Origin: Malaya genurostris
Taxonomy: Eukaryota > Arthropoda > Insecta > Diptera > Culicidae
Direction: 5' to 3'
DNA length: 64,000 nt
Assembly: GCF_030247185.1 (NCBI RefSeq)
Contig: NC_080572.1
Span: 250,167,070-250,231,069 of the forward strand
The notes beneath the pieces were generated by a model. The model was given only the letters and a program-made list of their open reading frames with translations, was not told the origin of the DNA and made no database searches. This document shows positions 1 through 10,211 of the stretch, in pieces (the first letter of the stretch is position 1; every line of letters begins with the position of its first letter). The position numbers were made by a program, and so were the translations under genes.

Positions 1-566
1 ACTTGATCTAGATTACTGTGAATTTCACACAGCGAAAAGTGCACAAATCTAACCAAACTGTTCTAGATTTGCACTAAACTGAGGATATTTCCCTTCGATT
101 TGCGAACAACAAATCCTAATAGTTCCTTAGAAAACTTTTAGAGCCATTAGAACGGCTGATTTTGTGTAATGCTCTCCACCGTTGCTTTTCACCAATGCAA
201 ACAAATGACTGGCAGCTGTGACGTAATCGGTCTTGTCGGAGGCGAAACTACCCGCATACGCATAGCTGCCAGATGGCTCACTAAACGCTGCCAGCTGGAA
301 AAATATGGCTGGCAGACATTCTGGTGACCGACTGCCTCACCGCTGCCAGATATACAACTCAAACGATACAACCGTATCCACCAGGATTTTTTCACATTGA
401 AATCTTTGACATTTTCAGCGAAGGTGAGAAGATGGAAACGCTCGGCTAACTTAGATACAGACGACTTTGTTTTGTCAAATTGGATTTGACAACCGTTACT
501 GAATCAATTTTGGTAGCCGTCTGGTGGCCATGGCTGCACAGGTAGCCAAAACGCTATGCGGGATAG
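1..566. other. Noncoding flank, no gene seen
   Basis: No coding signal. CTGGCAGC-like words recur between 205 and 355 on both strands, which looks like old repeat debris, but I could not define ends. The 68-residue open frame here lies over those words and resembles nothing I recognise. Confidence 0.5.
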
Positions 567-822
567 CTTTGCAACAGCGATGCCAGATAGTAGTAGTGTC
601 ATTTCCGTAGATTGGCATTTTTCTCGGAAGCTTTCGCGATAAAAAGGTTTTTTTGCTCGTCAGACAAAACTAGTTTACGTAGTTCGCCGTTCATAAATTC
701 AAATTTCCGTAGAAAAAATCCAATTTCCGTAGATTTTGTCTACGGATCTGTAGATCCGTAGAAAATGGTCGAATCCGTAGATCTACGGAGATTTCCGTAG
801 ATCTGACATCGCTGCTTTGCAA
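567..822. mobile_element. hAT-type MITE (240 bp) with 8-bp target duplication
   Basis: The element body is 575-814. The left end reads CAGCGATGCCAGAT and the right end is its inverted copy with one mismatch (13 of 14). It is flanked by a perfect 8-bp direct repeat CTTTGCAA at 567-574 and 815-822. CAG-type inverted ends plus an 8-bp duplication are the hallmark of hAT elements. The interior has no ORF and carries repeated CCGTAGA words (about 606-800), some palindromic, such as TCTACGGA. It is nonautonomous and needs a hAT transposase from elsewhere. Confidence 0.88.
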
Positions 823-944
823 ACGACACAAAATACATCTGCTCGCAGTGGCGATAGAATCCAAACTGATTCAATTTTTATTGAGAGGCTTGTTTTTACC
901 TGATTTCGTTTGTAGCTTTTTCACTAATGGGCGGTCCTAATGGT

Positions 945-953
945 TATAAAAAT
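945..953 (+). promoter_or_regulatory. TATA-like box, unassigned
   Basis: TATAAAAAT lies just upstream of the tandemly duplicated block and of CCAAT-type motifs at 1161 and 1515. No ORF follows. It may be part of a promoter-like module inside a dispersed repeat rather than a host promoter. Confidence 0.2.
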
Positions 954-1043
954 AGCCGCATACAGAATTTTATTGTCGATTAGTTCATTTCGGATTTGCA
1001 TTTAATTGAAAGAAAATATCCGGATGCTGTACGGGATTCATTC

Positions 1044-1698
1044 CTGCCTTTCAGAAGGACCAAATTGTGGAACTCACTACGATATTCATCACTTTTCGGA
1101 AAATTTTCCTCGAACGATTTGTTGTACAGCAGCAGATATTTTGTTCTCTTCCCCAGAATGCACTCTGATTGGCTGGTGTTGACATGGGTCAAATGAGACA
1201 GGTTTTTCAACAGTGTACTATTGAAATACTTCAATGCTTTTTCTTTACACGTTTAAGTTGAAAAAATTCGATTCTATTTATAGTTAGATTATATAAATCC
1301 TTTCACAGATCACTGAGCTATGAGCTTTAAAAATACGAGAAAGGTTCAGGCCTCTGCCTTTCAGAAGGACCAAATTGTTCAGGTTCAGGTTCAGGTTCTG
1401 CCTTTCAGAAGGACCAAATTGTGGAACTCACTACGATATTCATCACTTTTCGGAAAATTTTCCTCGAACGATTTGTTGTACAGCAGCAGATATTTTGTTC
1501 TCTTCCCCAGAATGCACTCTGATTGGCTGGTGTTGACATGGGTCAAATGAGACAGGTTTTTCAACAGTGTACTATTGAAATACTTCAATGCTTTTTCTTT
1601 ACACGTTTAAGTTGAAAAAATTCGATTCTATTTATAGTTAGATTATATAAATCCTTTCACAGATCACTGAGCTATGAGCTTTAAAAATACGAGAAAGG
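1044..1698. repeat. Tandem duplication of a 301-bp block with patchwork joint
   Basis: Copy one is 1044-1344 and copy two is 1398-1698; over the stretch I compared they look essentially identical. The 53-bp joint (1345-1397) holds a third partial copy of the block start (about 25 bp at 1353-1377) and several GTTCAG/GTTCAGG units that echo the joint edge. The block carries CACTCTGATTGG (inverted CCAAT box). The short open frames on both strands exist twice only because the DNA is duplicated and resemble no protein I know. Confidence 0.92.
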
Positions 1699-1970
1699 CA
1701 AACGCGCCTTATGAATTATCCTCTTTGATACTCGTTTATACCAAACAATTCAGAAAAGTTTAATTTTGAATTATTTGAGATTATGTCACACAACTGAATA
1801 TTTTATCATAAAATTGTGATCATATTTCCGATGGCATGTAGCAAAAATTATGTTGATTCGTTAGATACAACAAGAGATATTCACGAACAAAAACTATTCA
1901 TTCTCTCAGAGGGTAAATTTTGAAAAGGCACCCCATAGTAAAGTAAGTCGTATTCACGACAAAAACGCGT
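1690..1970 (+). repeat. Dispersed family Y, copy 1
   Basis: Shares a run of words, in order, with 43360-43645, 52440-52605 and 57115-57440: an AAAGGCAAACGCG-like stretch, TCATATTTCCGATGGCATG, ACAAGAGATATTCACGA, GGGTAAATTTTGAAAAGG, then a terminal palindrome GTCGTATTCACGAC (1947-1960). No ORF. Identity is unknown; it could be a nonautonomous element or a solo regulatory repeat. Confidence 0.7.
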
Positions 1971-1974
1971 GACT

Positions 1975-4900
1975 TATAGATCGCATCGGTTCCGGCGCTT
2001 GCGTTCGAACTTTACAATACAATGGTAGTTTATGGGTGCAAAATCGTACACAACATTGTTTTGTAACGAAGTTTTGTAACGAAGTTTTGTAATATTTGTT
2101 ACAGGTTTGAAAGCAGTTAGGTGAGAATTTTTCAGAAGCTCAGAAGTTTCGTTGTCCATCTGTTGATTGTGATTATACTGATATTCGTGTTATATTTGAA
2201 TGCAAGTTATCGAATTATCTTTGATTTTGGTTAAACTTCAAATCGTTATTTGATTTTTGTTGTTTCAAAAGTAAAATAGGAAACCGTCATAAAAAATGAT
2301 GCTCTCTTCACAACTGAACCCTTTAATCATGACAGTGCAAGCGCTAATAGATAACTAGTAAGCTTCCGGGGAAAAAAGGCTGCGAACACGAATAGAACTA
2401 GTAAGCAAGAGTGAGACCCAGTACGTAGTTAAACCCCTCCACACAGACTCACCGACATATTACAGATAAAACTGAAGTACTGAAACCGAACTAAAATAAT
2501 TGATTGTACAATTTTTAGAACCTAGTAAGTGTACGTACCGCTCTGTCATGAAACGCTGAACTGTCTATGTTTTCAAACGGGATCGCAATCCCGATCACAC
2601 TTCGCCGGCTCTACACCCCCACACCACATTTTCGCACATGAAACGATCGCTACGACACAAGCCATGGCTTGAAGTTCCTTTTGTAGAAAAAACAAATTAA
2701 CTGAAAAAGAAAAAAAAAACAATTAAAAAAAGCCGACAGTTGTTGTTACATGCTAAATGGTAGTCGAATTTAGAAACGAAAAAAGAAATCAACTAATAGA
2801 ACAATAATAGGTTTAAAGTTTTGTTTTCTTTGGTAGAAAATCAAAATAAAAGCTTATGAAAACTGCTTCGGTTTCAATGAAGCTGGCTGTAGAAATTTCA
2901 ATCCTAACTAAAAGTAGAATGTTATCAAAATCGGAAAAGATTGTTTCGGTTTCATTATTTGATTGTTGTTATTCATTGGATTCGTTGGTGTCACATAGTT
3001 ATTAGCATGGAAAGGTAGAGCATTAGAAATGAGTTGCAGATAGAAATAATAAACCGCAATGACCTAATGCTTGAAAAGGAACGATAAGAGCCCAATGGAG
3101 TTTGTTAAAAAAATAAATTTTCATTTCAACACTGCGGAACTTAGTGAAACACAGACGATAACGTAGTAATGGAAAATGAAGAAGAAAAAAAACGCTTCCG
3201 TCCACCATCCAATCACAAAATTCAAGTGTACAGCATCGAGCCAGGATGTTCTTCACGGCACGCTTCCGGGCTTTCGGTATCTTTAACAGTCTCATTCTCG
3301 ATGTCTCAACCGTTGCTCACCGGGTCAAATTTTCATGTTCATCCTTCTTCACTTAGATCACCGTCGTCGAGGTCGTACATTTTCTACTTGCTACAGGGGG
3401 ATGCATATCTGTCAAGAACCGTAGTCTCTATTCGCTGGGTTTTGCTTACGGAAAACGATAAACAAACTAAATGTAGTCTAAGGGCGTTAATTTGTGTAGT
3501 CACTGTCTCACTATTGGCTGAACTATTCAGACAGTACACTGAAACACGAATCAGTCAATTTTGAAAGTTATTTTTTAGGGATCCGAATAAGAAAGTCGAT
3601 ATCAATGCAAGTAATAGAATTAAAGATCAAAGACGTAAACTGAAAGTAGTACTAAAACTAATCTCAAAAGGAATTGCCACTCTATAAAACTCCTAAAACT
3701 AGTCAACGCTTGGTTTTCTTGTATCGTTTTCATATTTCAAGGTGCGTTTCCAATTCGTAACCGCACGGTGTGTGAGAGGAAACGATATTTTTGCGGATCG
3801 CAACAGGCGCTTTCGTTAGAATGATGCAAACAACTAAGCAAACGACAACAATGTAGTGAGGTTATTTAGACCGCAACAACAAATAAGAAAAGAAAAAACA
3901 AACACTAAAACATTCAGCTATTAGTTTATAGTGAGTTTCACACGCAAAGTTACAATGGTAGTATAAAAATAAATCAATAGAACCAGTTGAAAACTGCAAA
4001 CAGGTTGAATTTTATGGTAATATGAAACAATTATTTTTCCGATCAGTGTAGCTCGACTAGTTGTAGCAAAGCCCGATAACTTCTTTTAAAATGTAGTGGT
4101 AAATGTATAAACCAAAAAAAAAAAATAACGAAATAATAAGCGATACCTTTAAATATTATATACAAGATAGTTGATTCGTTCGTTATAGAGAAACCAAGCT
4201 GGTTAAACAAACCGAGAAAAAATAGTTCAAACTGTATTTCACCGTACGGATCTGCTTATACGAGTGGTTATTGTAAAACTACAAAAAAATGTGTATGAAA
4301 AGTTCAACCAAGTCTTCTAGAACATGCCCCACAAAAGAAAAATATACTAATAATACTAATGAATATAAAAGTAAATACCACTCAAAAAAAAAGAACAAAA
4401 ACAAACTAAAAACTAAACCACATGTTCCAAACCAATTGTTTCAACTGGATCTTAAGTTACTCTCGATATCTTTTCCGTCTCACTTCGAATTAGCTTGCTT
4501 CAGCAGCTCTCGCCTGGGTTTTTTGCTATTCTGCAAAAAAAAAAATCTTAAGGAAAAAAAAGTACTGAACGACTCGAATCTAAAACTTCAACCCGACTGA
4601 TTCTACGACACTCCAACGCTGGAACATCTGAAACAGGTCACACAACTTTCTGAAACACTTTCCTAAATATGTACTAAGAACCAAACCAGTTTTCCCTCAA
4701 GAAGCTATTTGTTACAAAATCCTGAAAGACTTCCAGTTCGAGAATTTACAATATACCTTAAAAGCAAGTGTACGAACACGTGTAAACCATAAAACAGGAA
4801 GTTCATGTTCTGCATGTTCTATACAGAGATTATTCACTAAGGTTTGCGAGTTCGAATTAAAGGCAATATATTGAAGGTTATAAATAATGTTGCAAATATT

Positions 4901-5335
4901 ATAAACAAACCATGTTTTCAAATGATGTACATACATACAATTACGGTATGATTAAACAGTATATTACAAATGCAACTGCTTTCCATGCGGAATCCTTCGA
5001 CGTAGAGAGCATCTTGACTGATAAACGGATTGAACGGAGTACTTTGTGCTGAGCGAAACTCGAGATTGGATATTGACGGTTATTGCGGGCTGTTTAACTC
5101 AGTGATTTCCAATGTAAACTATAATCGATGCCAGTGACACAGGATTTACTTTATGTCTCCATAAGGATGCATTCAACTATTTTTTACGATGACGGACCAG
5201 CTGAATCACACTTTATTCGAACAGTTCCACTGTAGAATTCAAAACTGGCATATGCTGCCGTTCTATTTTTCCTATATTTGAAACACGAGTGAAACGCTGC
5301 TGGGTTCACTGAAAATCGAGTTTACTTATTTTTTA
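1975..5335. other. AT-rich noncoding stretch, no gene seen
   Basis: About 3.4 kb with many A-runs (for example 2709-2725, 4113-4128, 4536-4560) and short open frames that look accidental. The longest (3169-3564, 131 residues) has low-complexity Ser/Arg/Leu composition and no domain I recognise. Could be intron or intergenic DNA. Confidence 0.5.
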
Positions 5336-5370
5336 GGAGAATCACTCATTGTCGAGCTCTTCTATAAGCT

Positions 5371-5562
5371 ACCCAAAATTAGGGCGGTGTCTACTCAAAT
5401 TTTCACTTGATCGTGAAACATATGTAACAAGCTTGGTCAAAGTTGACATGTCAACACTTTGGCAAACTTACATTTACCTAACTTTTGAGGCCATCACTCG
5501 TTACCTAAAAAGAGGGAGATCCACTTTAGTTGATTTTGGGTAGGTTTTGACCCAAAATTAGG
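5371..5562. repeat. Small repeat unit with ACCCAAAATTAGG ends
   Basis: ACCCAAAATTAGG occurs at 5371-5383 and again, in the same orientation, at 5550-5562. The right copy also pairs with TTTTGGGT at 5534-5541 to give an 8-bp hairpin. A similar hairpin-rich style (ACTCAAAAATGAGT) occurs near 15860. Possibly a MITE relic; ends and target duplication were not found. Confidence 0.35.
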
Positions 5563-5599
5563 TAGTGGCTGGTAAGAGTATTGAGTTATAATTTTCAGA

Positions 5600-7432
5600 T
5601 TTGAATTTTAAAGCTGACATAAATTATGCTTCAAGAACTAAAACACTGCTGCACATGCCGTAAAGACAATACATTATACTTTCCCAGTGAGAAAGCGGTT
5701 AGATCTTCGTCACTATTTGTACCTGGAGCTGTTAGCGGAATATATTCAATAGCTGCACTATTTATGTACCATTTAATTCCAAAAAAAAACGAAATAAAAA
5801 TAGTGACAATGGTTACCAAACCGAGTGAGCCAAACAGGTTTATTAAGTTAAGAAAGAAAATTGTGGGAATATCCAAAGATATTGCGTTTTTGAAAAATGC
5901 AGTAGATTTCAATTAATTCCCACATTCTGTAAGGTAAAAGGTGGGAGATTTTTTTCTAGAAAAATTCTAATTAAAAATTAAACACGAAATTTTGAAAGAG
6001 AAGGTTAAACAATTGTATAGCATTCAGAGCGTAAAAACTTTGGAATGCTATAACCTTCACTTGAAACTAGCGAAACAATATCTCCAAGGCTTCGAAACTT
6101 TTCTAAACAAAGTGAAAATTGCAGAATATTGCGAATCTGAACGCAAACGAATTCTTCTTCATAAGAAATTTGAAAATTTACGTTCCAAAAATTTTTCAGA
6201 CCGCCCCCCAAAACCTCCAGTAAAATTTTTGGAGGATTTTCTTGTAAATCGTTCATCTCAAAATTTTACCAATGAACAAACTAATCTTCTAAATCTTGGT
6301 TTAAATTATGCAATTTCTTCAAAAGTAAATCTCGAACAAGTTATTATAGACATAGAAACAGGTTTAAATAACTGTGATCTTTCCTTTCCTCAAATTAATG
6401 ACGCCAGAACTATCGTAGCTGACGTCATTAAAAGTACTTCTTTGAATAATCAGCAAACCATAGATGAAAAAGAACTAGTGAAACAATTGCGAGAAAAGCC
6501 TGTTTTTTTATGTAAAGGCTGACAAGGGAAATAAAGTAGTTATTATGGACAAACAAGATTATGACAACTTGATAACCCAAAAAATTAATGATGGTCCTTA
6601 TATGAAGCAAAGAACCGACCCCCTTCCTGAAATTATCAAAAAAAGTGGATAAAACTCTTCTTGAATGTAATCCAAACTTCGATATCAACCTCAATTATCT
6701 CAAAGTTCCTAACCCTTCTTTACCCAAAATCAAAGGACTAGCAAAGGTTCACAAACCTGGTAACGAAATAAGGGAAATTATTTCTTCAGTGGGAGCCCCT
6801 ACTCAAAAAAATTGCCAAATGGCTAGTAAAAGAATTTCATTCTATGCCAAAAAAAATTTTTACTAGATCAGTCCCCAACACACAAGAATTTACGACTCAA
6901 CTTCAAAACTCGTGTGAAATCGAAGAAGACGAATTAATGGTATCATTTGATGTAACCGCCTTATTCCCAAGTGTCCCGGTGAAGGACTCAATCAATCTAT
7001 TGGCAGATTGGTTACCTCAACAACATAGTAACAGTTTATGGAAAGGCAAAGTAAGGTCATATCTGAACCTAACTCGGCTTTGTATGGATGTAAATTACTT
7101 CAAATTCAGAGACGGATTTTATAAACAGTTACATGGGGCACCAATGGGTAATCCGCTCTCCCCGTTTTTATGCGAATTGTTTATGGCAAATCTTGCGAAG
7201 AACTTTTGAAAAACCAGGGATTATTACCTAAGCGCTGGTGGAGATACGTTGATGATATATTCTGTATCATCAACCGCAATGATTTATCAACTTTCTTACA
7301 AATGATTAATAACTTACATGAAAACATTAAATTCACCTATGAGGAGGAGAAAGACAACAGTTTACCTAGTCATTCCCACCAACACAAAATGGTAGCTTTC
7401 CACCATATGATTCACAGAATGCTGACCTTACC
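5600..7432 (+). mobile_element. Penelope-like retroelement, decayed and truncated
   Basis: Plus-strand element with a recognisable Penelope-clade reverse transcriptase. The right edge is sharp: the reading frame (...HHMIHRMLTLPL) runs into CTTAAG, where the TTAA-bounded repeat begins. The C-terminal GIY-YIG endonuclease typical of Penelope elements is not present downstream. The left edge is unclear; the 96-codon frame at 5626-5916 is not clearly part of the element. Confidence 0.85.
5992..7432 (+). pseudogene. Penelope-like reverse transcriptase, broken
   Basis: Would copy RNA into DNA for a Penelope-type retroelement. N-terminal region 5992-6522 (about 176 codons). RT core follows in shifted pieces: the KIKGLAKVHKPGNEIREIISS segment (6645-6866); motif A SFDVTALFPSVP and motif B GAPMGNPLSPFL (6844-7209); motif C RYVDDIFCI (7170-7475). 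Frameshifts are apparent near 6520, 6640, 6820 and 7195. About 50 residues seem deleted between NSLP (near 7360) and the HKMVAFHHMIHRM stretch (7380-7430), which in relatives lies beyond motif C. The YVDD catalytic pair is intact, but no continuous ORF remains. Clade assignment is confident; subfamily is not. Confidence 0.87.
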
Positions 7433-8144
7433 CCTTAAGGTGAAATGTAGCGGAATGCGAATATCGCGTTTTTGATCAATTATTCAAAAACTAGACCGAT
7501 TTTCGAAAAACCAAAAACACTTAAGTTTTCGAAATCAAATTTATCATAACTAAGTATTCTTAGAATTTTGAAATTTTGCTTTGCCGAGCCGTAATTGGTT
7601 TTTGAAATGTATAAACGGTCACTGTTCCGCCCCACGGGGATGATTTTTGAACTGAAAAATAGTGTTTGTAGCAGAATTTCACAAAGAATCTGAAAATGCA
7701 ACTCAAAATTATAAAATTTTAGCTAAAACAACCGAAAATTGAAAAAGTTTACATAAACTTTTTTGCATATTTTTTTATTGCTTGCGCGCTGCTGTTTCGT
7801 ATTGAGGTGGTGTGAGAAATGCACGGTGGGCACGGTGGCATTATATCGTGAGCAAAAATTACATGTAAAATTATGACGCGAATTTATGCACCATTGGGTT
7901 TTGTGTTGAAATAAAAACTAGTTGATTACAATAAAATGGGTATTGTAAGAAATCGTTTATTTTTTAAGTAACTGTCATTTATAATGCTATTAATGTCCAA
8001 TTCTGTTGAATTCAATGCATTGATGTTGCTGAAGCAATAAAGCCTGGCTGTGTGATATCGTATAACAGGTATTATTTTAGATTGTAGCAAGCTACTGAAT
8101 GAAATGAATACAAGCCAAGTATTATCGTTCATTAACATGATATA

Positions 8145-9073
8145 AAAGGTGATTTTTTTGAGGTTAGGATTTTCATGCATTAGTATTTGCTCAGATTTTT
8201 TGAGGTTTTGATTTTCATGCATTATTATTTGCTCAGTATGCTCTGACATTTCATCATGAATAGACTTACTAACGAGCAACGCTTGCAAATCAGTGAATGG
8301 GCCCTAGAAAAGTTGGCAGAAAATCCGCTTTTTTATCGACAAATTTTGTTCAGCGATGAGGCTCATTTCTGGTTGAATGGCTACGTAAATAAGCAAAATT
8401 GCCGCATTTGGAGTGAAGAGCAACCAGAAGCCGTTCAAGAACTGCCCATGCATCCCGAAAAATGCACTGTTTGGTGTGGTTTGTACGCTGGTGGAATCAT
8501 TGGACCGTATTTTTTCAAAGATGCTGTTGGACGCAACGTTACAGTGAATGGCGATCGCTATCGTTCGATGCTAACAAACTTTTTGTTGCCAAAAATGGAA
8601 GAACTGAACTTGGTTGACATGTGGTTTCAACAAGATGGCGCTACACGCCACACAGCTCGCGATTCTATGGCCATTTTGAGGGAAAACTTCGGAGAACAAT
8701 TCATCTCAAGAAATGGACCGGTAAGTTGGCCACCAAGATCATGCGATTTGACGCCTTTAGACTATTTTTTGTGGGGCTACGTCAAGTCTAAAGTCTACAG
8801 AAATAAGCCAGTAACTATTCCAGCTTTGGAAGACAACATTTCCGAAGAAATTCGGGCTATTCCGGCCGAAATGCTCGAAAAAGTTGCCCAAAATTGGACT
8901 TTCCGAATGGACCACCTAAGACGCAGCCGCGGTTAACATTTAAATGAAATTATCTTCAAAAAGTAAATGTCATGTACCAATCTAACGTTTAAAATAAAGA
9001 ACCGATGAGATTTTGCAAATTTTATGCGTTTTATTGTTTAAAAAAGTTCTCAAGCTCTTAAAAAATCACCCTG
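8145..9073 (+). mobile_element. Tc1/mariner element (DD41D) inserted in copy A
   Basis: Inverted ends AAAGGTGATTTTTTT (8145) and the inverted form of CAGGGTGATTTTTTAAG (ending 9073); TA follows at 9074-9075 and TATA precedes. Copy B of the host repeat has the uninterrupted sequence (GATACAAACAA, about 10950), which supplies the empty site. At 929 bp the element is shorter than the usual 1.2-1.3 kb because the region encoding the DNA-binding N-terminus is missing. Confidence 0.88.
8256..8936 (+). CDS. Tc1/mariner transposase catalytic domain, N-terminally deleted
   Basis: A 226-residue uninterrupted frame carrying the DDE/D nuclease that would cut and rejoin transposon ends. First Asp in FSDEAHF (about residue 37), second in WFQQDG, third in DLTPLDYFLWG. 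I count 41 residues between the second and third catalytic Asp, hence DD41D. The family WPPRSCDLTPLDY block is intact. The paired helix-turn-helix DNA-binding domain expected before this region is absent, so the product should not recognise its own ends. Relative: the damaged copy at 62998-63915. Called CDS because the frame is open; function is doubtful. Confidence 0.85.
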   Translation: MNRLTNEQRLQISEWALEKLAENPLFYRQILFSDEAHFWLNGYVNKQNCRIWSEEQPEAVQELPMHPEKCTVWCGLYAGGIIGPYFFKDAVGRNVTVNGDRYRSMLTNFLLPKMEELNLVDMWFQQDGATRHTARDSMAILRENFGEQFISRNGPVSWPPRSCDLTPLDYFLWGYVKSKVYRNKPVTIPALEDNISEEIRAIPAEMLEKVAQNWTFRMDHLRRSRG

Positions 9074-9305
9074 TACAAACAAAGTGATAAACATTAAGGG
9101 TAAGCTTCGAGCCAGTCAGCATGGAAAACTTATTGGGATTCATTGGTTTTTCAATTATTATGAATACAATGAATCAACGCTTGATTTTGCTTTCAAAATC
9201 GATTGAATAATAAAGAACTACGAAATAATTTTATATTCAATTTCGATCCCCAAATATGTGCTTGAGAAAAGATTCACTAAATAATTTTAACTGCATGGTA
9301 TGATG

Positions 9306-9673
9306 AATTATTAGTTATAATTGGAATGTATTAAAAATGTAATCTATGAAATTATTATTTGATGATTTCTGGCACCGGAGGCCAGAGGCTGTTTGGTCTT
9401 CGGTTCGTTATCGTTGAAACAGACATTTCTAGACTATATAATTCCGAAAGTCGCTTCCGGAAAAAAGTTAATGGTAGTTTATGGTACTATAAAGTTTGTT
9501 CATATCAATCTAAGTTCTCACAACCCAAGCTAGTGATGTCCGAGAAAATGTGCCGCTTTTTATGATTGCACACACATGAGTCGGCCTCTTTGGCTTGGTT
9601 TGAAATTTCTTCGGCTGTGTATGTGAATATTTCATCATACCGGTTGCACAAACTATGCTTTGAGTGCAAGTGT
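9306..9673. other. Noncoding stretch, no gene seen
   Basis: Unique-looking DNA between copy A and the hAT MITE. The open frame at 9359-9565 resembles nothing I know. Confidence 0.45.
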
Positions 9674-9843
9674 TAGTAGATCAGGGCCGCTTTTACACAG
9701 GCCCCGGGTCAATCGACCAAAAAAATAAATTAAATGATATAACCGGGACCTTTTTTGCTCTCATCACTTGTTCTCGGGGGTTCTCACACAAATATTGCTT
9801 GAGCCCGGACCCATTGAAACGTGAAAGCGGCCCTGTAGTAGAT
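9674..9843. mobile_element. hAT-type MITE (154 bp) with perfect 8-bp target duplication
   Basis: Body 9682-9835. Ends CAGGGCCGCTTT and AAAGCGGCCCTG are a perfect 12-bp inverted pair. The flanking direct repeat TAGTAGAT is perfect at 9674-9681 and 9836-9843. The interior has GGCCCCGGGTC and GAGCCCGGAC as partial further inverted matches. No ORF; nonautonomous. Confidence 0.92.
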
Positions 9844-9899
9844 GGATTTTTATTCTTGAAACAAGACGCACAAAAGGAAACAGACAGTTCGTCATTTCG

Positions 9900-10211
9900 C
9901 ATTCAGCAATTCAGTTGGTCAATACATATACATATAACCTCATGTTAGTCACTCATAATTACTCATGATTTATAGCTCTAGTGTAAGAGTAATCACTAAC
10001 AATAACGATTGAATTAAGATATATTCAAAGTGTGAAGAATTCAAAAATCCATTACGTCCAGTCTTTTTTACAAGCCAATATAACGAGAGCTAAGCCCACT
10101 GCGCTCAATCATTGTAAAAAGTTCTTGTTGCCATGTGTCCGTTTTTCGTGGTATGCTTTGTGCGACGGTTCGTTCAACTGAAGCGGATTAAATTTTGCGC
10201 GCATTTTATGA
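9900..10211 (+). repeat. Partial copy of the fold-back centre sequence
   Basis: Matches 11277-11443 directly and 11444-11760 in inverted orientation (TTAACCTCATGTTAATCATTC to GCGCGCATTATATGA words). It ends immediately where copy B starts with TTAAGGTGAAATG. It shows that the inverted sequence around 11440 also exists as a separate stretch outside the fold-back. Confidence 0.75.

Larger units (their letters stand above)
7433..9305 (+). repeat. TTAA-bounded repeat unit, copy A (interrupted by a mariner)
   Basis: Begins TTAAGGTGAAATGTAGCGG inside the Penelope reading frame and matches copy B (from 10214) through about 8140 and again from 9076 to about 9305. The gap is a DD41D mariner. Copy A loses similarity around 9305 (GCATGGTATGATGAAT). 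No transposase ORF. TTAA adjacent to the same end in three copies suggests piggyBac-type TTAA targeting, but this is inferred from junctions only. Confidence 0.78.

Noticed and set aside
980..1588. Repeated small ORFs on both strands
   Set aside because: They occur twice only because a 301-bp block is duplicated; no homology recognised and two strands are equally open.
3169..3564. 131-codon open frame
   Set aside because: Composition is Ser/Arg/Leu-rich, it has no recognisable domain and no neighbouring signals; judged a chance frame.
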